Part shown: one piece after another, positions 50,172 to 59,238 of the stretch | How the letters are laid out: each line of letters opens with the position of its first letter | How positions within the stretch are numbered: position 1 is the first letter of the stretch | NCBI RefSeq assembly: GCF_040610475.1 | Contig: NZ_JBEXMJ010000001.1 | Location: 124,001-188,000 of the forward strand | Reading direction: 5' to 3' | DNA from: Actinopolymorpha sp. NPDC004070 | GTDB lineage: Bacteria; Actinomycetota; Actinomycetes; Propionibacteriales; Actinopolymorphaceae | DNA: 64,000 nt | The notes under the pieces: generated by a model | Told to the model about the DNA's origin: nothing | The model's input: only the letters and a program-made list of their open reading frames with translations | The model's database searches: none | Translations under genes and position numbers: made by a program

Positions 50172-50593
50172 GGCCGGTCCTCCAGATCGTTGTCCTTCGC
50201 GTGAACGAACCCCCGTGGACGTTCACCGTGGAGAGTGCGCCGGGGCGATCCATCTCGTCGCCACCGCAGGGCCACCACCACCGCCGCCGTCGCCATCAGT
50301 ACCAGGACCCGCAGCCAGGCGCCGAGGTTGCCCGACGGCGGCATCAGCTCGTCGGCGACGGCCCGCTGGCTGCCAGCCCGAACACCAGCTGTCCGGCCCC
50401 GCCGTCGACGTCGGTGTGCCTACTGGTCGCGTACCACGAACTCCCCATGGGGTGGCAAGGAAACGGTCACCCGGCCACGTTCAGACATCTTCTTGTGACT
50501 GAGCGGATCCGTCCCTAGATTGATCACTTTCCATGGCCGAGGTGTCGCTACTCGTGTCCTGAGTGCTCCTCCTACTGGTGTCCTGAGGTACGC
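50172..50593. other. Intergenic stretch with a possible small membrane ORF
   Basis: 422 bp between divergent genes. A minus-strand frame from ATG 50344 (stop at 50090, inside the neighbouring gene) encodes 84 residues starting MPPSGNLGAWLRVLVLMATA, with one clear membrane helix and then RWRRDG, like the C-terminal anchor of a surface protein. The ribosome binding site is poor and the tail overlaps a real gene, so it may be a truncated remnant. Near the right end, two copies of CTACT[C/G]GTGTCCTGAG (50548-50563, 50572-50587) lie directly before the peptidase start. Confidence 0.4.
50548..50587 (+). repeat. 16-bp direct repeat in the leader of the peptidase gene
   Basis: Two 16-bp copies with one mismatch and a 24-bp period end 6 bp before the ATG. 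Only the second copy is followed by the GAGGT that acts as ribosome binding site. It may be a duplicated leader segment or a regulator site. Confidence 0.6.
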
Positions 50594-53203
50594 ATGAGAC
50601 GCAAACTTCGAGCAGGACTCGTGATTCCGCTCGTCGCGGCGCTGGCCGCGGCCGTCGGCCCCTCCGCCTCGGGGTCGCTGACCAGGGCGAGCGACCCGCG
50701 CGAGGACAACCTGCCCACCCCCGCCTCGGTGCTCGGCTTCGAGCCCTGCGCCGACTACAAGCTGGCCACCTACGAACAGATCACCGACTACTTCGGTGCG
50801 CTCGACAAGGCCAGCGACCGGCTGCAGATGACGAGCATCGGCAAGACCTCCGAGGGCCGCGACCAGGTGCTGGGCATCGTGTCCGCGCCGGACAACCTCA
50901 CCCCGGACAACCTGAAGAAGTACCGCGGCATCGCCGAACGCCTCGCACACGCACGCGGCCTCACCGACGCGCAGGCCAAGGACCTCGCCGCGGAGGGCAA
51001 GACCGTCGCCTGGGTCGACTTCGGCATCCACTCCACCGAGGTCGCACCGACGCAGACCGCGCCGAAGTTCGCCTACGACCTGGTGCGCAGCGAGAGCGCG
51101 GAGGCGAAGTCGATCCGCGAGAACGTCATCACGTTGTTCAACCCGAACGTCAATCCGGACGGTACGACGCACATCTCCCAGTGGTACATGGACCACGTGG
51201 GCGGGCCCTACCAGGACTCGAGCTACCCCGAGCTGTACCAGAAGTACGCCGGCCACGACGACAACCGCGACTGGTTCATGTTCAACCTGCAGGAGACCCG
51301 CAACCAGGGCGACGTCCTGTGGCACCAGTGGTATCCGCAGATGGTCTACAACACCCACCAGACGGCGGCGTACCCGGCGCGGATCTTCATCCCGCCGTTC
51401 AAGGACCCGAGCAACCCCAACATCCCGGCCGAGGTGATCCGGGGCATCAACCTGATGGGCGACGCGATGACCCAGCGGCTGGACCGCGAGGGCAAGGTCG
51501 GCGCGGTGTCCCGCCAGCAGTACGACCAGTGGTGGAACGGCGGGCTGCGTTCGGTGCCGGCGTTCCACAACCAGATCGGCCTGCTGAGCGAGACCGCCCA
51601 CGCCTCGGCGACGCCGAAGTTCGAGGACCCGGCGAAGTTCCCGAAGGAGTTCCCCTACCAGGGCGTGTCGACGTCGCAGCCGTCGGCGTTCTACCCGAGC
51701 CCCTACAAGGGCGGCTGGTGGCACCTGAAGGACAGCTGCTCCTACATCGAGTCGACCGGCTGGGCCTACCTCAACACCGCTGCCACCGACCGGGAGGGCT
51801 GGCTGTACGGCGCCTACCGAATGGGCAAACAGGCCATCGAGGCGGGCGGGAACGTCGCGTACGTCATCCCGGCCGACCAGACCGACTTCGCCACCGCGGC
51901 CAAGATGGTGAACGTCCTGCGCTGGGGTGACGTCGAGGTCGAGCAGGCCGAGAAGTCGTTCGCGGTCGGCGACCGCACCTATCCCGCGGGCAGCTACGTC
52001 GTGCGGGAGGCGCAGCCGTTCCGGCCCTACGTCGTCGACCTGCTCAACCCGCAGAGCTACCCCGACCGGCGCAACCCCGATGGCACGCCGGAACGCCCGT
52101 ACGACATGGCCGGCTGGACGTTGCCGTACCAGATGGGCGTCACCGTCGACAAGGTGGACGCGAAGCTCGACGTGCCGTCCAGGCAGGTGACCTGGGCGAG
52201 CGTGCCCGCGCCGACGATGCCGAGCCGTACGCCGGGTTACGCGTACGCCCTCGACCCGCGGGTCAACGACTCCTACACCGCCGCGATGAACCTGCTCCGC
52301 TCCAACGAGAAGGTCACCCGCACCACCGAGGCGGTGCAGACCGACCAGGGCACCTGGCCGGCGGGCACGTTCCTGGTCCCGGCCGACCGGTCCAGCGAGG
52401 CCAAGGTGCGCGGTCAGGCCCGCAGCCTCGGGCTGACGGTCGCGGGCATGGCCGCCGAGCCGGCGAAGACGGTGCCGGTCAGCAGGCCGCGGGTCGGGCT
52501 CTACCACGGCTGGGGCGGAAACTCCGACGAGGGCTGGACCCGCTACGTGCTGGAGCAGTTCAAGTTCCCGTACGCCCAGGTGCACGACGCCGACGTGCGG
52601 GCGGGCTCGCTGTCGAAGAAGTACGACGTGCTGGTGCTGCCGGACGCGACGTACTCCCGGATGCTGAACGGCCTGCGCGAGGGCTCGCTGCCGCCGGAGT
52701 ACACCGGCGGCATGACCGCCGCGGGTGTGGCCAACTTGAAGAGGTTCGTCGAGGACGGCGGGACGCTCGTCACCGTCAACGACGCCGCCCAGCTGCCGAT
52801 CCAGGCGTTCGGCGGCTTCCCGGTCACCGACGTCACCGAGGGAGTGCCGTCCACGAAGTACTACTCGCCGGGTTCGGTGGTGGCGACGAACGTGCAGCCC
52901 ACCACGCCGGTGACGTGGGGCCTTCCGGAGAAGCTGGACGCGTACTCCTCGACCAGCCCGGCGTTCACGGTCACCGGTGACGCCGGCGCGGTCAGCACGC
53001 CGGTGACCTACCCGCAGGAGAACATCCTGCGCAGCGGCTGGCTGCTCGGTGAGGACCTGGTCGCCGGCAAGGCGGCGGTGGCCGACGTGACGTACGGCAA
53101 GGGGCGAGTGGTCCTGCTCGGCACCAGCGTGCAGCACCGGGCGCAGGCCCACGGCTCGTACAAGCTGCTGTTCAACTCGCTGCTGCTGGGAGGGGAACGC
53201 TGA
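50594..53203 (+). CDS. Secreted M14-type zinc carboxypeptidase
   Basis: 869-residue exported metallopeptidase. The signal peptide covers about residues 1-27. The M14 catalytic domain follows (about 55-400): His146 and Glu149 in FGIHSTEV form the H-x2-E zinc pair, His255 in YNTHQTA is the third ligand, and NPNVNPDG and DDNRDW are typical substrate-binding pieces. The rest is a long C-terminal part with a class I glutamine-amidotransferase-like section (RVGLYHGWGGNSDEGW to TLVTVNDAA), common in large actinobacterial M14 proteins. ATG 50594 has TGAGG upstream. A strong hairpin terminates the gene. It probably degrades extracellular peptides or modified peptidoglycan. Confidence 0.88.
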   Translation: MRRKLRAGLVIPLVAALAAAVGPSASGSLTRASDPREDNLPTPASVLGFEPCADYKLATYEQITDYFGALDKASDRLQMTSIGKTSEGRDQVLGIVSAPDNLTPDNLKKYRGIAERLAHARGLTDAQAKDLAAEGKTVAWVDFGIHSTEVAPTQTAPKFAYDLVRSESAEAKSIRENVITLFNPNVNPDGTTHISQWYMDHVGGPYQDSSYPELYQKYAGHDDNRDWFMFNLQETRNQGDVLWHQWYPQMVYNTHQTAAYPARIFIPPFKDPSNPNIPAEVIRGINLMGDAMTQRLDREGKVGAVSRQQYDQWWNGGLRSVPAFHNQIGLLSETAHASATPKFEDPAKFPKEFPYQGVSTSQPSAFYPSPYKGGWWHLKDSCSYIESTGWAYLNTAATDREGWLYGAYRMGKQAIEAGGNVAYVIPADQTDFATAAKMVNVLRWGDVEVEQAEKSFAVGDRTYPAGSYVVREAQPFRPYVVDLLNPQSYPDRRNPDGTPERPYDMAGWTLPYQMGVTVDKVDAKLDVPSRQVTWASVPAPTMPSRTPGYAYALDPRVNDSYTAAMNLLRSNEKVTRTTEAVQTDQGTWPAGTFLVPADRSSEAKVRGQARSLGLTVAGMAAEPAKTVPVSRPRVGLYHGWGGNSDEGWTRYVLEQFKFPYAQVHDADVRAGSLSKKYDVLVLPDATYSRMLNGLREGSLPPEYTGGMTAAGVANLKRFVEDGGTLVTVNDAAQLPIQAFGGFPVTDVTEGVPSTKYYSPGSVVATNVQPTTPVTWGLPEKLDAYSSTSPAFTVTGDAGAVSTPVTYPQENILRSGWLLGEDLVAGKAAVADVTYGKGRVVLLGTSVQHRAQAHGSYKLLFNSLLLGGER

Positions 53204-53243
53204 CCGTGACGAGACGCTGAGCCGCTGAGCCGGTTCGTGGCCT

Positions 53244-53275
53244 GGGTCCCCGTGCACCGTGGTGCACGGGGACCC
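53244..53275 (+). terminator. Perfect 15-bp hairpin after the peptidase gene
   Basis: GGGTCCCCGTGCACC (53244-53258) and its exact complement (53261-53275) flank a 2-nt centre, followed by ACGCTTTTCGG. The very GC-rich stem and the short T-run 41 bp after the stop make it a likely terminator. As a near-perfect palindrome it also works on the other strand. Confidence 0.8.
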
Positions 53276-53285
53276 ACGCTTTTCG

Positions 53286-53320
53286 GTGCCCTGTGCCCTG
53301 TGCCCTGTGCCCGGTGCCAG
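53286..53320. repeat. 7-bp tandem repeat GTGCCCT
   Basis: GTGCCCT occurs three times and continues as GTGCCCG and GTGCCAG between the hairpin and the acetyltransferase gene. It is similar in composition to the CTGTGCC-bearing repeat at 33158-33206. Confidence 0.7.
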
Positions 53321-53379
53321 GGGTCGTGTCGGTGCAGGCGGGTAGGTTGGCTCGAACGTCACGGATGCAGGAGGTGCGT

Positions 53380-53979
53380 ATGGGTGCAGAAGGCGGTCGG
53401 ACCGAGGGGGGACCACCGCGGCAGTTGCGGATGCTCTGGCCGGCCGGGCAGTTGCCAGAAACCGAGGCCACCCGGCTGCCGGATGGGTACGTCCTCCGCC
53501 AGGGCCGCCCCGACCAGGACGTTCCCGCGTTCCGGGAGCTGATGGCGCGGGTCGAGCTCGGCACCTGGGACGACGACAAGCTCGCCGAGACGCTGGAGAC
53601 GGTCGTCCCCGACGGTTGGCATCTGGTCGTGCACGAGCCGACCGGGACGGTCGTCGCGACGGGCATGTCGCAGCGCCGGCCGGTGCCCGACCTCTATCCG
53701 AACGGCCACGAGGTCGGCTGGATCGCCGCGCACCCCGACCACAGCGGCCGAGGCCTCGGACGGGTGGTCACCGCCGCCGCGACCGCACGCCTGGTCGAGG
53801 TCGGCGCGAAGTGCGTCTACCTGCAGACCGACGACTTCAGATTGCCGGCGTTGCACACCTACCTTCGGCTCGGCTTCCGCCCGCACCTGTGGGCGGCCGG
53901 CATGGTCGAGCGGTGGCGGGAGATCTGCGAGCGGCTGGGTGCACCGCTCCAGCCCGCCGAGTGGCCGGTCGAGGGCTGA
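53380..53979 (+). CDS. GNAT family N-acetyltransferase
   Basis: 199-residue GNAT protein. The acetyl-CoA loop is in VGWIAAHPDHSGRGLGRVVTAA, and the C-terminal RLPALHTYLRLGFRPHLW is the usual last strand-helix. ATG 53380 has GGAGG six bases before; the frame upstream (from 53293) runs through the 7-bp repeat and is not used. It ends 3 bp before the GH127 gene, so both are probably co-transcribed. Substrate is unknown; acetylation of a sugar amine is one possibility given the neighbour. Confidence 0.83.
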   Translation: MGAEGGRTEGGPPRQLRMLWPAGQLPETEATRLPDGYVLRQGRPDQDVPAFRELMARVELGTWDDDKLAETLETVVPDGWHLVVHEPTGTVVATGMSQRRPVPDLYPNGHEVGWIAAHPDHSGRGLGRVVTAAATARLVEVGAKCVYLQTDDFRLPALHTYLRLGFRPHLWAAGMVERWREICERLGAPLQPAEWPVEG

Positions 53980-53982
53980 CGG

Positions 53983-55908
53983 GTGTCGAGCGCACGCGGC
54001 CGTGCCCGCCTCACCGAACTCCCGCTGGGCGCGATCCGGCCCCGCGGCTGGCTCGCCGACCAGTTGCGGCTGCAGGCCGACGGCCAGACCGGGCAGCTGG
54101 AGGACATCTGGCCCGACGTCGGACCGGACAGCGCCTGGCTCGGCGGTGACGGCGAGGGCTGGGAGCGCGGGCCCTACTACCTCGACGGGCTGGTGCCGCT
54201 GGCGTACGTCCTCGACGACGGCGAGCTCAAGGCCAGGGCGCAGAAGTGGATCGAGGCGATCCTGGCCGGCCAGCGCGACGACGGCTGGTTCGGGCCACCG
54301 GGTGACGACGACTGGTGGCCGCGGATGGTGGCGCTGAAGGTCCTCACGCAGTACGCCGACGCCACCGGAGACGACCGCGTGCCGCCGTTCCTGCGCAGCT
54401 ACTTCGCCTTCCAGGCGCGGACCCTGCCGCGGCGTCCCCTGCACGGCTGGGGACGCGCGCGCGGCGCGGACAACGTCCTGTCGGTCATGTGGCTGTACGA
54501 CCGGACCGGGGAGGAGTGGCTGCTCGACCTCGGCCGGCTGCTTCTGGCCCAGACCCACGACTGGGCGACCTTCCTCACCCGCGACCTGCCCGCCGGGCCC
54601 GCTCCGGCGTTCCGCCACCTGGTCCACGGTGTCAACGTCGCGATGGGGCTGAAGACACCGGCCGTCGCCGCGCTGGTCGACGAGGACGGCGACGCCGGCC
54701 TGGTCCGGCACGCGGAGGAGCTTCGCGAGATGCTGGCCAACCTGATGCGCCTGCACGGACTCGTGCACGGCTGCTTCTCCGGGGACGAGTGGCTCGGCGG
54801 CCGCGAGCCCCACCACGGTGTGGAGACCTGCCTGGTGGTCGAGTGGATGTTCACCCTCGAGCACCTGGTGCGGATCCTCGGCGACGGCAGCCATGCCGAC
54901 CTGCTGGAGCAGACCGCGTTCAATCTTCTCGCCGCCAGCAGCGACCCGCGGATGCTCGCGCACCAGTACCACCAGCAGGCCAACCAGGTGCTGGTCTCCT
55001 TCGCCGACCGCGACTGGAGCTTCAGCGGACCCGACGCCAACGTCTTCGGCCTCGAACCCCACTTCGGCTGCTGCACCGCCAACCTTCACCAGGGCTGGCC
55101 GAAGTTCGCCCGGTCGCTGTGGATGCGGGCCGACGACCAGACCCTGGCGGTGGTCTCCTACGCGCCGTGCCAGGTGGACTCGGAGGTGGCGGGTCACCCC
55201 GTGCGGCTGGACGTCCGGACCAGCTACCCCTTCGACGAGGAGGTGGAGATCGCGGTGGACCCGGGGCCGGTGCGGGAGTTCGCGCTGCGGCTGCGGATCC
55301 CCGGCTGGTGCCAGGAGCCGAGCCTGACCGTGGGCGGGGAGCCGATGCCGGTCACGCCCGACCAGGACGGCTTCGTCACCGTGCGGCGTACGTGGGCCGA
55401 CGGCGACGTGGTCCACCTCCGGTTGCCGATGCGGGTGCGGACCGTGCCGCGGGACAACGGCGCAGTCGGTTTCCGGCTCGGGCCGCTGGTGCTGGTGCAC
55501 GCGGTCGGTGAGATCTGGCGTCCCGTACCCGATCACGCCGGGCTCGCGGAATGGGAGATCACGCCCCGCACGTTCTGGAACCTCGGCGCCCTGGTGGACG
55601 ATCCGGCCGGCGTCGACGGCGTCGACGGCATCGACGGCGTCGATGCCGTCGGCTCCTGGCCGGTCCAACGCCGGCCCGTCGGGCCGGTGCCCTTCGCGGT
55701 GGACGCGGCTCCGGTCGTGGTGCGCGGACGCGGAGCCCCGCTGCGCCAGTGGCGGATGCGGGACAACTCCGCCGGCCCGCCACCGGCCGGACCGGTCGCC
55801 ACCAGAGCGCCGGTGATGGAACTGCGGCTGCTGCCCTACGGCTCAGCCCGGCTCCGAGTGGCCGAGCTGCCCACGGTGACGGTGACGCCCGAGCCCGCCG
55901 ACGACTGA
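53983..55908 (+). CDS. GH127-type beta-L-arabinofuranosidase-like glycosidase
   Basis: 641-residue protein of the GH127 (formerly DUF1680) group. The N-terminal part covers RPRGWLADQLRLQADG and RGPYYLDGLVPLAYVLDD, the alpha/alpha-barrel start. The zinc/catalytic set of HypBA1-like enzymes is visible: Glu281 and Cys283 in GVETCLVVEW, Cys363 and Cys364 in HFGCCTANLHQGWPKF. There is no signal peptide, so it acts inside the cell. Start GTG 53983, three bases after the acetyltransferase stop, with GAGG before it. Residues about 540-556 are a Val-Asp-Gly repeat. It probably removes beta-L-arabinofuranose or a related sugar; no importer lies next to it. Confidence 0.88.
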   Translation: MSSARGRARLTELPLGAIRPRGWLADQLRLQADGQTGQLEDIWPDVGPDSAWLGGDGEGWERGPYYLDGLVPLAYVLDDGELKARAQKWIEAILAGQRDDGWFGPPGDDDWWPRMVALKVLTQYADATGDDRVPPFLRSYFAFQARTLPRRPLHGWGRARGADNVLSVMWLYDRTGEEWLLDLGRLLLAQTHDWATFLTRDLPAGPAPAFRHLVHGVNVAMGLKTPAVAALVDEDGDAGLVRHAEELREMLANLMRLHGLVHGCFSGDEWLGGREPHHGVETCLVVEWMFTLEHLVRILGDGSHADLLEQTAFNLLAASSDPRMLAHQYHQQANQVLVSFADRDWSFSGPDANVFGLEPHFGCCTANLHQGWPKFARSLWMRADDQTLAVVSYAPCQVDSEVAGHPVRLDVRTSYPFDEEVEIAVDPGPVREFALRLRIPGWCQEPSLTVGGEPMPVTPDQDGFVTVRRTWADGDVVHLRLPMRVRTVPRDNGAVGFRLGPLVLVHAVGEIWRPVPDHAGLAEWEITPRTFWNLGALVDDPAGVDGVDGIDGVDAVGSWPVQRRPVGPVPFAVDAAPVVVRGRGAPLRQWRMRDNSAGPPPAGPVATRAPVMELRLLPYGSARLRVAELPTVTVTPEPADD

Positions 55909-56307
55909 AGCGCGGCGCCCCCGACCGGTCAGGGCGCCGCTGGCGTCCAGGGTGGGTGCCCAGGCCGTCTTCAGGACGTCCGGGGCGGTGGCGTATCGCC
56001 CCAGCTGCGCGAGCACCAGCGCATCCGGCTGCACCGCGCGCATCCGCCGGAACGCCGGTGCCAGGATGCAGCGCCGCGGGTAGTGCTGGTTGTCGGTGCG
56101 TGCCCGGCCGGGTGAGGGCCGGGTCGGGCCGCCGGCGCGGTCGGAGCCGGCCGACTCGAACGGGTCCGCGGACAGGCGGAATTCATCCGGCTTTCCGTCA
56201 CACAATTAACCGCCGGGCAATGAGGACTTTCTCGTTCTCGGTTCGGAATTTCCGTGCCGCAGGTAGGGAGTATTCGCGAATTCCCTGATCAGGCGGGCGA
56301 AGCGGGT
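55909..56307. other. Intergenic stretch, possible gene remnant
   Basis: 399 bp between convergent genes. A minus-strand frame (55843-56205) reads partly like protein (AVQPDALVLAQLGRYATAP), but it overlaps the end of GH127, has no ribosome binding site and matches no family. The segment 56200-56300 is clearly A/T-richer than its surroundings. A decayed gene is possible; I see no feature I can name. Confidence 0.4.
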
Positions 56308-56805
56308 TCAGACCGTGAGGGACAGCCAGACGTCCGGCGGAATCTCCGGCTTTCCCGGCACCGGGCGGCGCTCCTCGGTCCAGCGGTCTCCGGCCGCCTC
56401 GGCCGCGATCCGCCGCCAGAACCTCGCCGCTCCGGGGTTCTCCTCCTGGAACGCGATCTCCCACTTGCCGGGGTGCCGGCGCAGCAACTCGAGCGCGACG
56501 TCGCGGCCCACCCCGCGGCGGCGTACCGCCCGGACGACGAAGAACTCGCCCAGCACGTGACTGTCGCCCTTCAGCCCGCGCATCAGCACGAACCCGGCCG
56601 GCTGCCGGCCCCACAGGACGAGGTAGCCACACCTGTCCGGGTCGTCGAAGTAGGCGGGGACCCGGGTCCACCTGAACAGGCCCGCGGCGTCGGGCAGCGT
56701 GCCACGGAATTCCGACAGGTCGTGCGCGTACAACTGCCACAGCCGGTCGATCGTGGGCCGGTCCTCGTCGGTCATCCGGTGCAGCGAAACGGGGGTGTCG
56801 TTCAC
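56308..56805 (-). CDS. GNAT family N-acetyltransferase
   Basis: 165-residue GNAT protein. The N-terminus VSLHRMTDEDRPTIDRLWQL is followed by the acetyl-CoA site in LGEFFVVRAVRRRGVGRDVA, and by WEIAFQEENPGAARFWRRI, a very common ending of such enzymes. I use GTG 56805; the frame is open to 56853, but the longer head is arginine-rich and not conserved. Its relatives are often annotated as general acetyltransferases of unknown substrate. It is divergent from the APH-like kinase gene (192 bp). Confidence 0.83.
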   Translation of the reverse strand: MNDTPVSLHRMTDEDRPTIDRLWQLYAHDLSEFRGTLPDAAGLFRWTRVPAYFDDPDRCGYLVLWGRQPAGFVLMRGLKGDSHVLGEFFVVRAVRRRGVGRDVALELLRRHPGKWEIAFQEENPGAARFWRRIAAEAAGDRWTEERRPVPGKPEIPPDVWLSLTV

Positions 56806-56997
56806 CGGCTCACCATACGGAAGCCGACCCGGTCGTGCGTGCCGGGTCGGCACAAGCCGGCTGGGTGTGCTGGGCGGGCAGAAGCCGGCCGGTCGGCACT
56901 GACGAGGTGTCGGTGCCCGCTGCTATACCGGGTTCTCCATGGTCGGCCGTCCATGCCTGACCGGCCATGGCCGTCCTGCCCGACCACGGAGGAACCG

Positions 56998-57978
56998 ATG
57001 AACCGACCGCCGGGTATGCCGCCAGACCTTCTTCCGCGATCCGTGGTCCGGGCACTCGCCGCGCTCGGGCCCGACCTCCCGTCCGGGCTCGACGGCGTGC
57101 GCAGGCATCGCCGCCTGGCCGGAGGTGCGTCCGGGTCGGCCGTCCACCTGCTGTCGCTGGACGGCGACCGGGAGGTTGTCCTCAAGGTCACTGGCGGCGG
57201 TGACCGCGCCCGGCGGGAGCTCGGCTTCTACCGCGAGGTGGCGGCCCTGCTGCCGGTGCGCACGCCGCGACTGCTCGCGGGCGTGGAGACGGCCGACGGG
57301 CAGACCGTGCTGCTGCTCACCCGCGCCCGGCCCGCGGCCCCGCCGGACCGGTGGGCCGCTCGCGACTGGGAGCGGGCGGCCGCCCAGCTTGGCGCCCTGC
57401 ACCGACCGGAGGTCGCCGAGAGCGTCACCGGGTTCGGCCTGCTGACCCGCACCGAGGTGGGTGGACCCGCCGCGGCCGATGCTGCCGGTGCTGTCCGTGC
57501 GGCCTGGCGCCGACTGGGGCACGAGCACCTCGCCGGTCCGCTGCTGGACCGGCGGGCCGAGTTCGACCGCGCGCTGCCCCGGCTGCCGACCTGTCTGTGC
57601 CATGGAGACTGGCACGTCGCCAACCTGCTGCTCGAAGGTGACGAGCAGGACGAGGAGTTCGTGTGGATCGACTGGCAGGAGGTCGGTCTGGGTCACGGGC
57701 CGGGAGACCTCGCGCTGTTGTGGCAGCGGGCGGAGTTCGACGGGGGCGAACCTCCGCGGGAGGCGATGTTCGCCGCCTACGCGCGGGCACGAGGAGTCCC
57801 GCTCGACGCCACCCTGCGGGCGGCTACGGCCGCGGCCGAGATCCGGCTGATCCTGTACGGCTGGCCCGACCACCTGCAGTCCGTCGACGCGTCCCGGCGC
57901 GACGTCGTGCTCGGCCGGTTGAGCCGGCTCGCGGCCGAGTGGGAGACGTTCGGACGAGCCCCGGTCCGGTCACGGTGA
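56998..57978 (+). CDS. APH-fold phosphotransferase
   Basis: 326-residue aminoglycoside-phosphotransferase-family protein. The N-lobe is RRLAGGASGSAVHLLSLDGDREVVLKV, with the phosphate loop and the lysine. The catalytic loop is TCLCHGDWHVANLLLEG, with the standard HGD and Asn, and the metal loop is VWIDWQEVGLGHGPGDLA. ATG 56998 has GGAGGAA in ideal position; the frame extends upstream without sense. It ends by overlapping the convergent hydrolase gene by 9 bp. The true substrate may be an antibiotic, choline-like compound or sugar; nothing here decides. Confidence 0.85.
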   Translation: MNRPPGMPPDLLPRSVVRALAALGPDLPSGLDGVRRHRRLAGGASGSAVHLLSLDGDREVVLKVTGGGDRARRELGFYREVAALLPVRTPRLLAGVETADGQTVLLLTRARPAAPPDRWAARDWERAAAQLGALHRPEVAESVTGFGLLTRTEVGGPAAADAAGAVRAAWRRLGHEHLAGPLLDRRAEFDRALPRLPTCLCHGDWHVANLLLEGDEQDEEFVWIDWQEVGLGHGPGDLALLWQRAEFDGGEPPREAMFAAYARARGVPLDATLRAATAAAEIRLILYGWPDHLQSVDASRRDVVLGRLSRLAAEWETFGRAPVRSR

Positions 57979-59238
57979 CGGCGGGCCGCGGTGGAGGAGT
58001 ACGCGTACCTCCGGAAAGCTCTGCGGACTGGAGGCGGTGAGCAGAGGCCGGGTGGAGCCGTGCGCCACATGGTCGAGGAACGCCACCAGGTAGGCGTTCT
58101 GCACCGTCAGTGCGCGGTCGCCGTCGCCGGACCCCAGGGCCAGCAGCGCACGCAGTGGCCGGGCGAGGTAGTACGCCCCGTAGTCGGTGAAGTTGAAGTG
58201 GCGCGCCCCGGTGATCGCGTACGCGTACTCCTCGCCCGTACTCGCCGACAGCAGGGAGCGCGCGGTTCCCAGATCGTCACGGTCGTTATCGGTCGTCGTC
58301 GAGCAGGTGCCGGTGATGCAGGAGTTCTCGCTGCCGATGAGCATCAGCGGTGCCCGCAGCCCGACGCGTACGACGGGTCCGAACTGCTTGCCGTCGAGGT
58401 CGACGGCTCCCGCGCAGGCCGGGTCCGTACGGCAGGCCTCCAGCGACGCCGCTCCGCCGAAGGAGTGCCCGACGTAGGTGACCCGGCCCGTGCCCACGTG
58501 CCCACGAAGGTCGACGTGCCCGCCGCCGGACCGGTCCAGCGCGGCCACCCGGCGGGCCGCGAACCTCGCGTCGGCGGCCCACACCGCGACGAGCCGGTTC
58601 GCCTCGGTCGTGGCCCGGGCCGAGCTGCCGTCCAGGTCATTCGGGTTGCCCGCCTCGGTCGCTCCCACCGGCCGGCCGTGCACGACGCTGTGGTTCGCGC
58701 TGTAGGTCGGCGTGACCCCCGCGACGAGGTAGCCGTGGCCGGCGAGGTTCTCCGCGAGCGTGGTGTACTGCGGCGCGGCGAAGCCCAGGCCGGGCTCGAG
58801 CACCACCACCGGGAACCGCCCCTTCGCGACCGGAACGCCTTCCCGCGCGTGGATCCGGACCCTGTCGAAGCTGCTCTCACCGACCCCGACGAGGCCCGGG
58901 AAGTGGAGGTCGCTCCACGCGCCCGGTGCGTAGCGGGCGGGATGCCCGCGCCGGGCGTCGGCCCGGGAGACGGGATACCACAGCCAGACCGACAGTTCGC
59001 GAGCTGAGCCGGGGTGCGGTGCGAGCGGGTCGGTCCGCCCGGCGTCGGTCCAGTCGTACGCCGTCCGCCCGACGGCGTACTTACCCGTCGGCGCAGGAAG
59101 CGTCACCGGCCGGGCGCTGCGGACCGCGACGTAGCCGATGTACCCCGCGCAGATCACCACCACGGCGAGGAGGACCCCGAGGGCGACGGTGAGCACGCGG
59201 CGCAGTCGGCCGCGCCGGCGTCGCTCAGCCCTGGCCAC
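57970..59238 (-). CDS. Membrane-anchored alpha/beta hydrolase (PAF-AH-like)
   Basis: 422-residue protein with an arginine-rich head and one membrane helix (about residues 15-35, LTVALGVLLAVVVICAGYIGYV), so the enzyme part lies outside the cytoplasmic membrane. The hydrolase domain starts SARELSVWLWYPV, with FPVVVLEPGLGFAAPQYTTLAE, the nucleophile elbow TYVGHSFGGAAS, an acid near LDGKQFGP or later, and His in ITGARHFNFTDYG. This order fits platelet-activating-factor-acetylhydrolase/lipase-like enzymes. GTG 59238 has CAGGAGCGATC before it; it overlaps the upstream membrane-protein gene by 14 nt. It is the last gene of the PadR-led operon. Confidence 0.82.
   Translation of the reverse strand: MARAERRRRGRLRRVLTVALGVLLAVVVICAGYIGYVAVRSARPVTLPAPTGKYAVGRTAYDWTDAGRTDPLAPHPGSARELSVWLWYPVSRADARRGHPARYAPGAWSDLHFPGLVGVGESSFDRVRIHAREGVPVAKGRFPVVVLEPGLGFAAPQYTTLAENLAGHGYLVAGVTPTYSANHSVVHGRPVGATEAGNPNDLDGSSARATTEANRLVAVWAADARFAARRVAALDRSGGGHVDLRGHVGTGRVTYVGHSFGGAASLEACRTDPACAGAVDLDGKQFGPVVRVGLRAPLMLIGSENSCITGTCSTTTDNDRDDLGTARSLLSASTGEEYAYAITGARHFNFTDYGAYYLARPLRALLALGSGDGDRALTVQNAYLVAFLDHVAHGSTRPLLTASSPQSFPEVRVLLHRGPPSP

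Noticed and set aside
49927..50253. Cys/Arg/His-rich peptide with CHDRR repeats
   Set aside because: Alternative-frame reading of the 15-bp repeats in the secreted propeller-like gene, not a zinc-repeat protein.
55843..56205. Minus-strand frame of 120 codons after GH127
   Set aside because: Overlaps the end of GH127, lacks a ribosome binding site and matches no family; at best a gene remnant.
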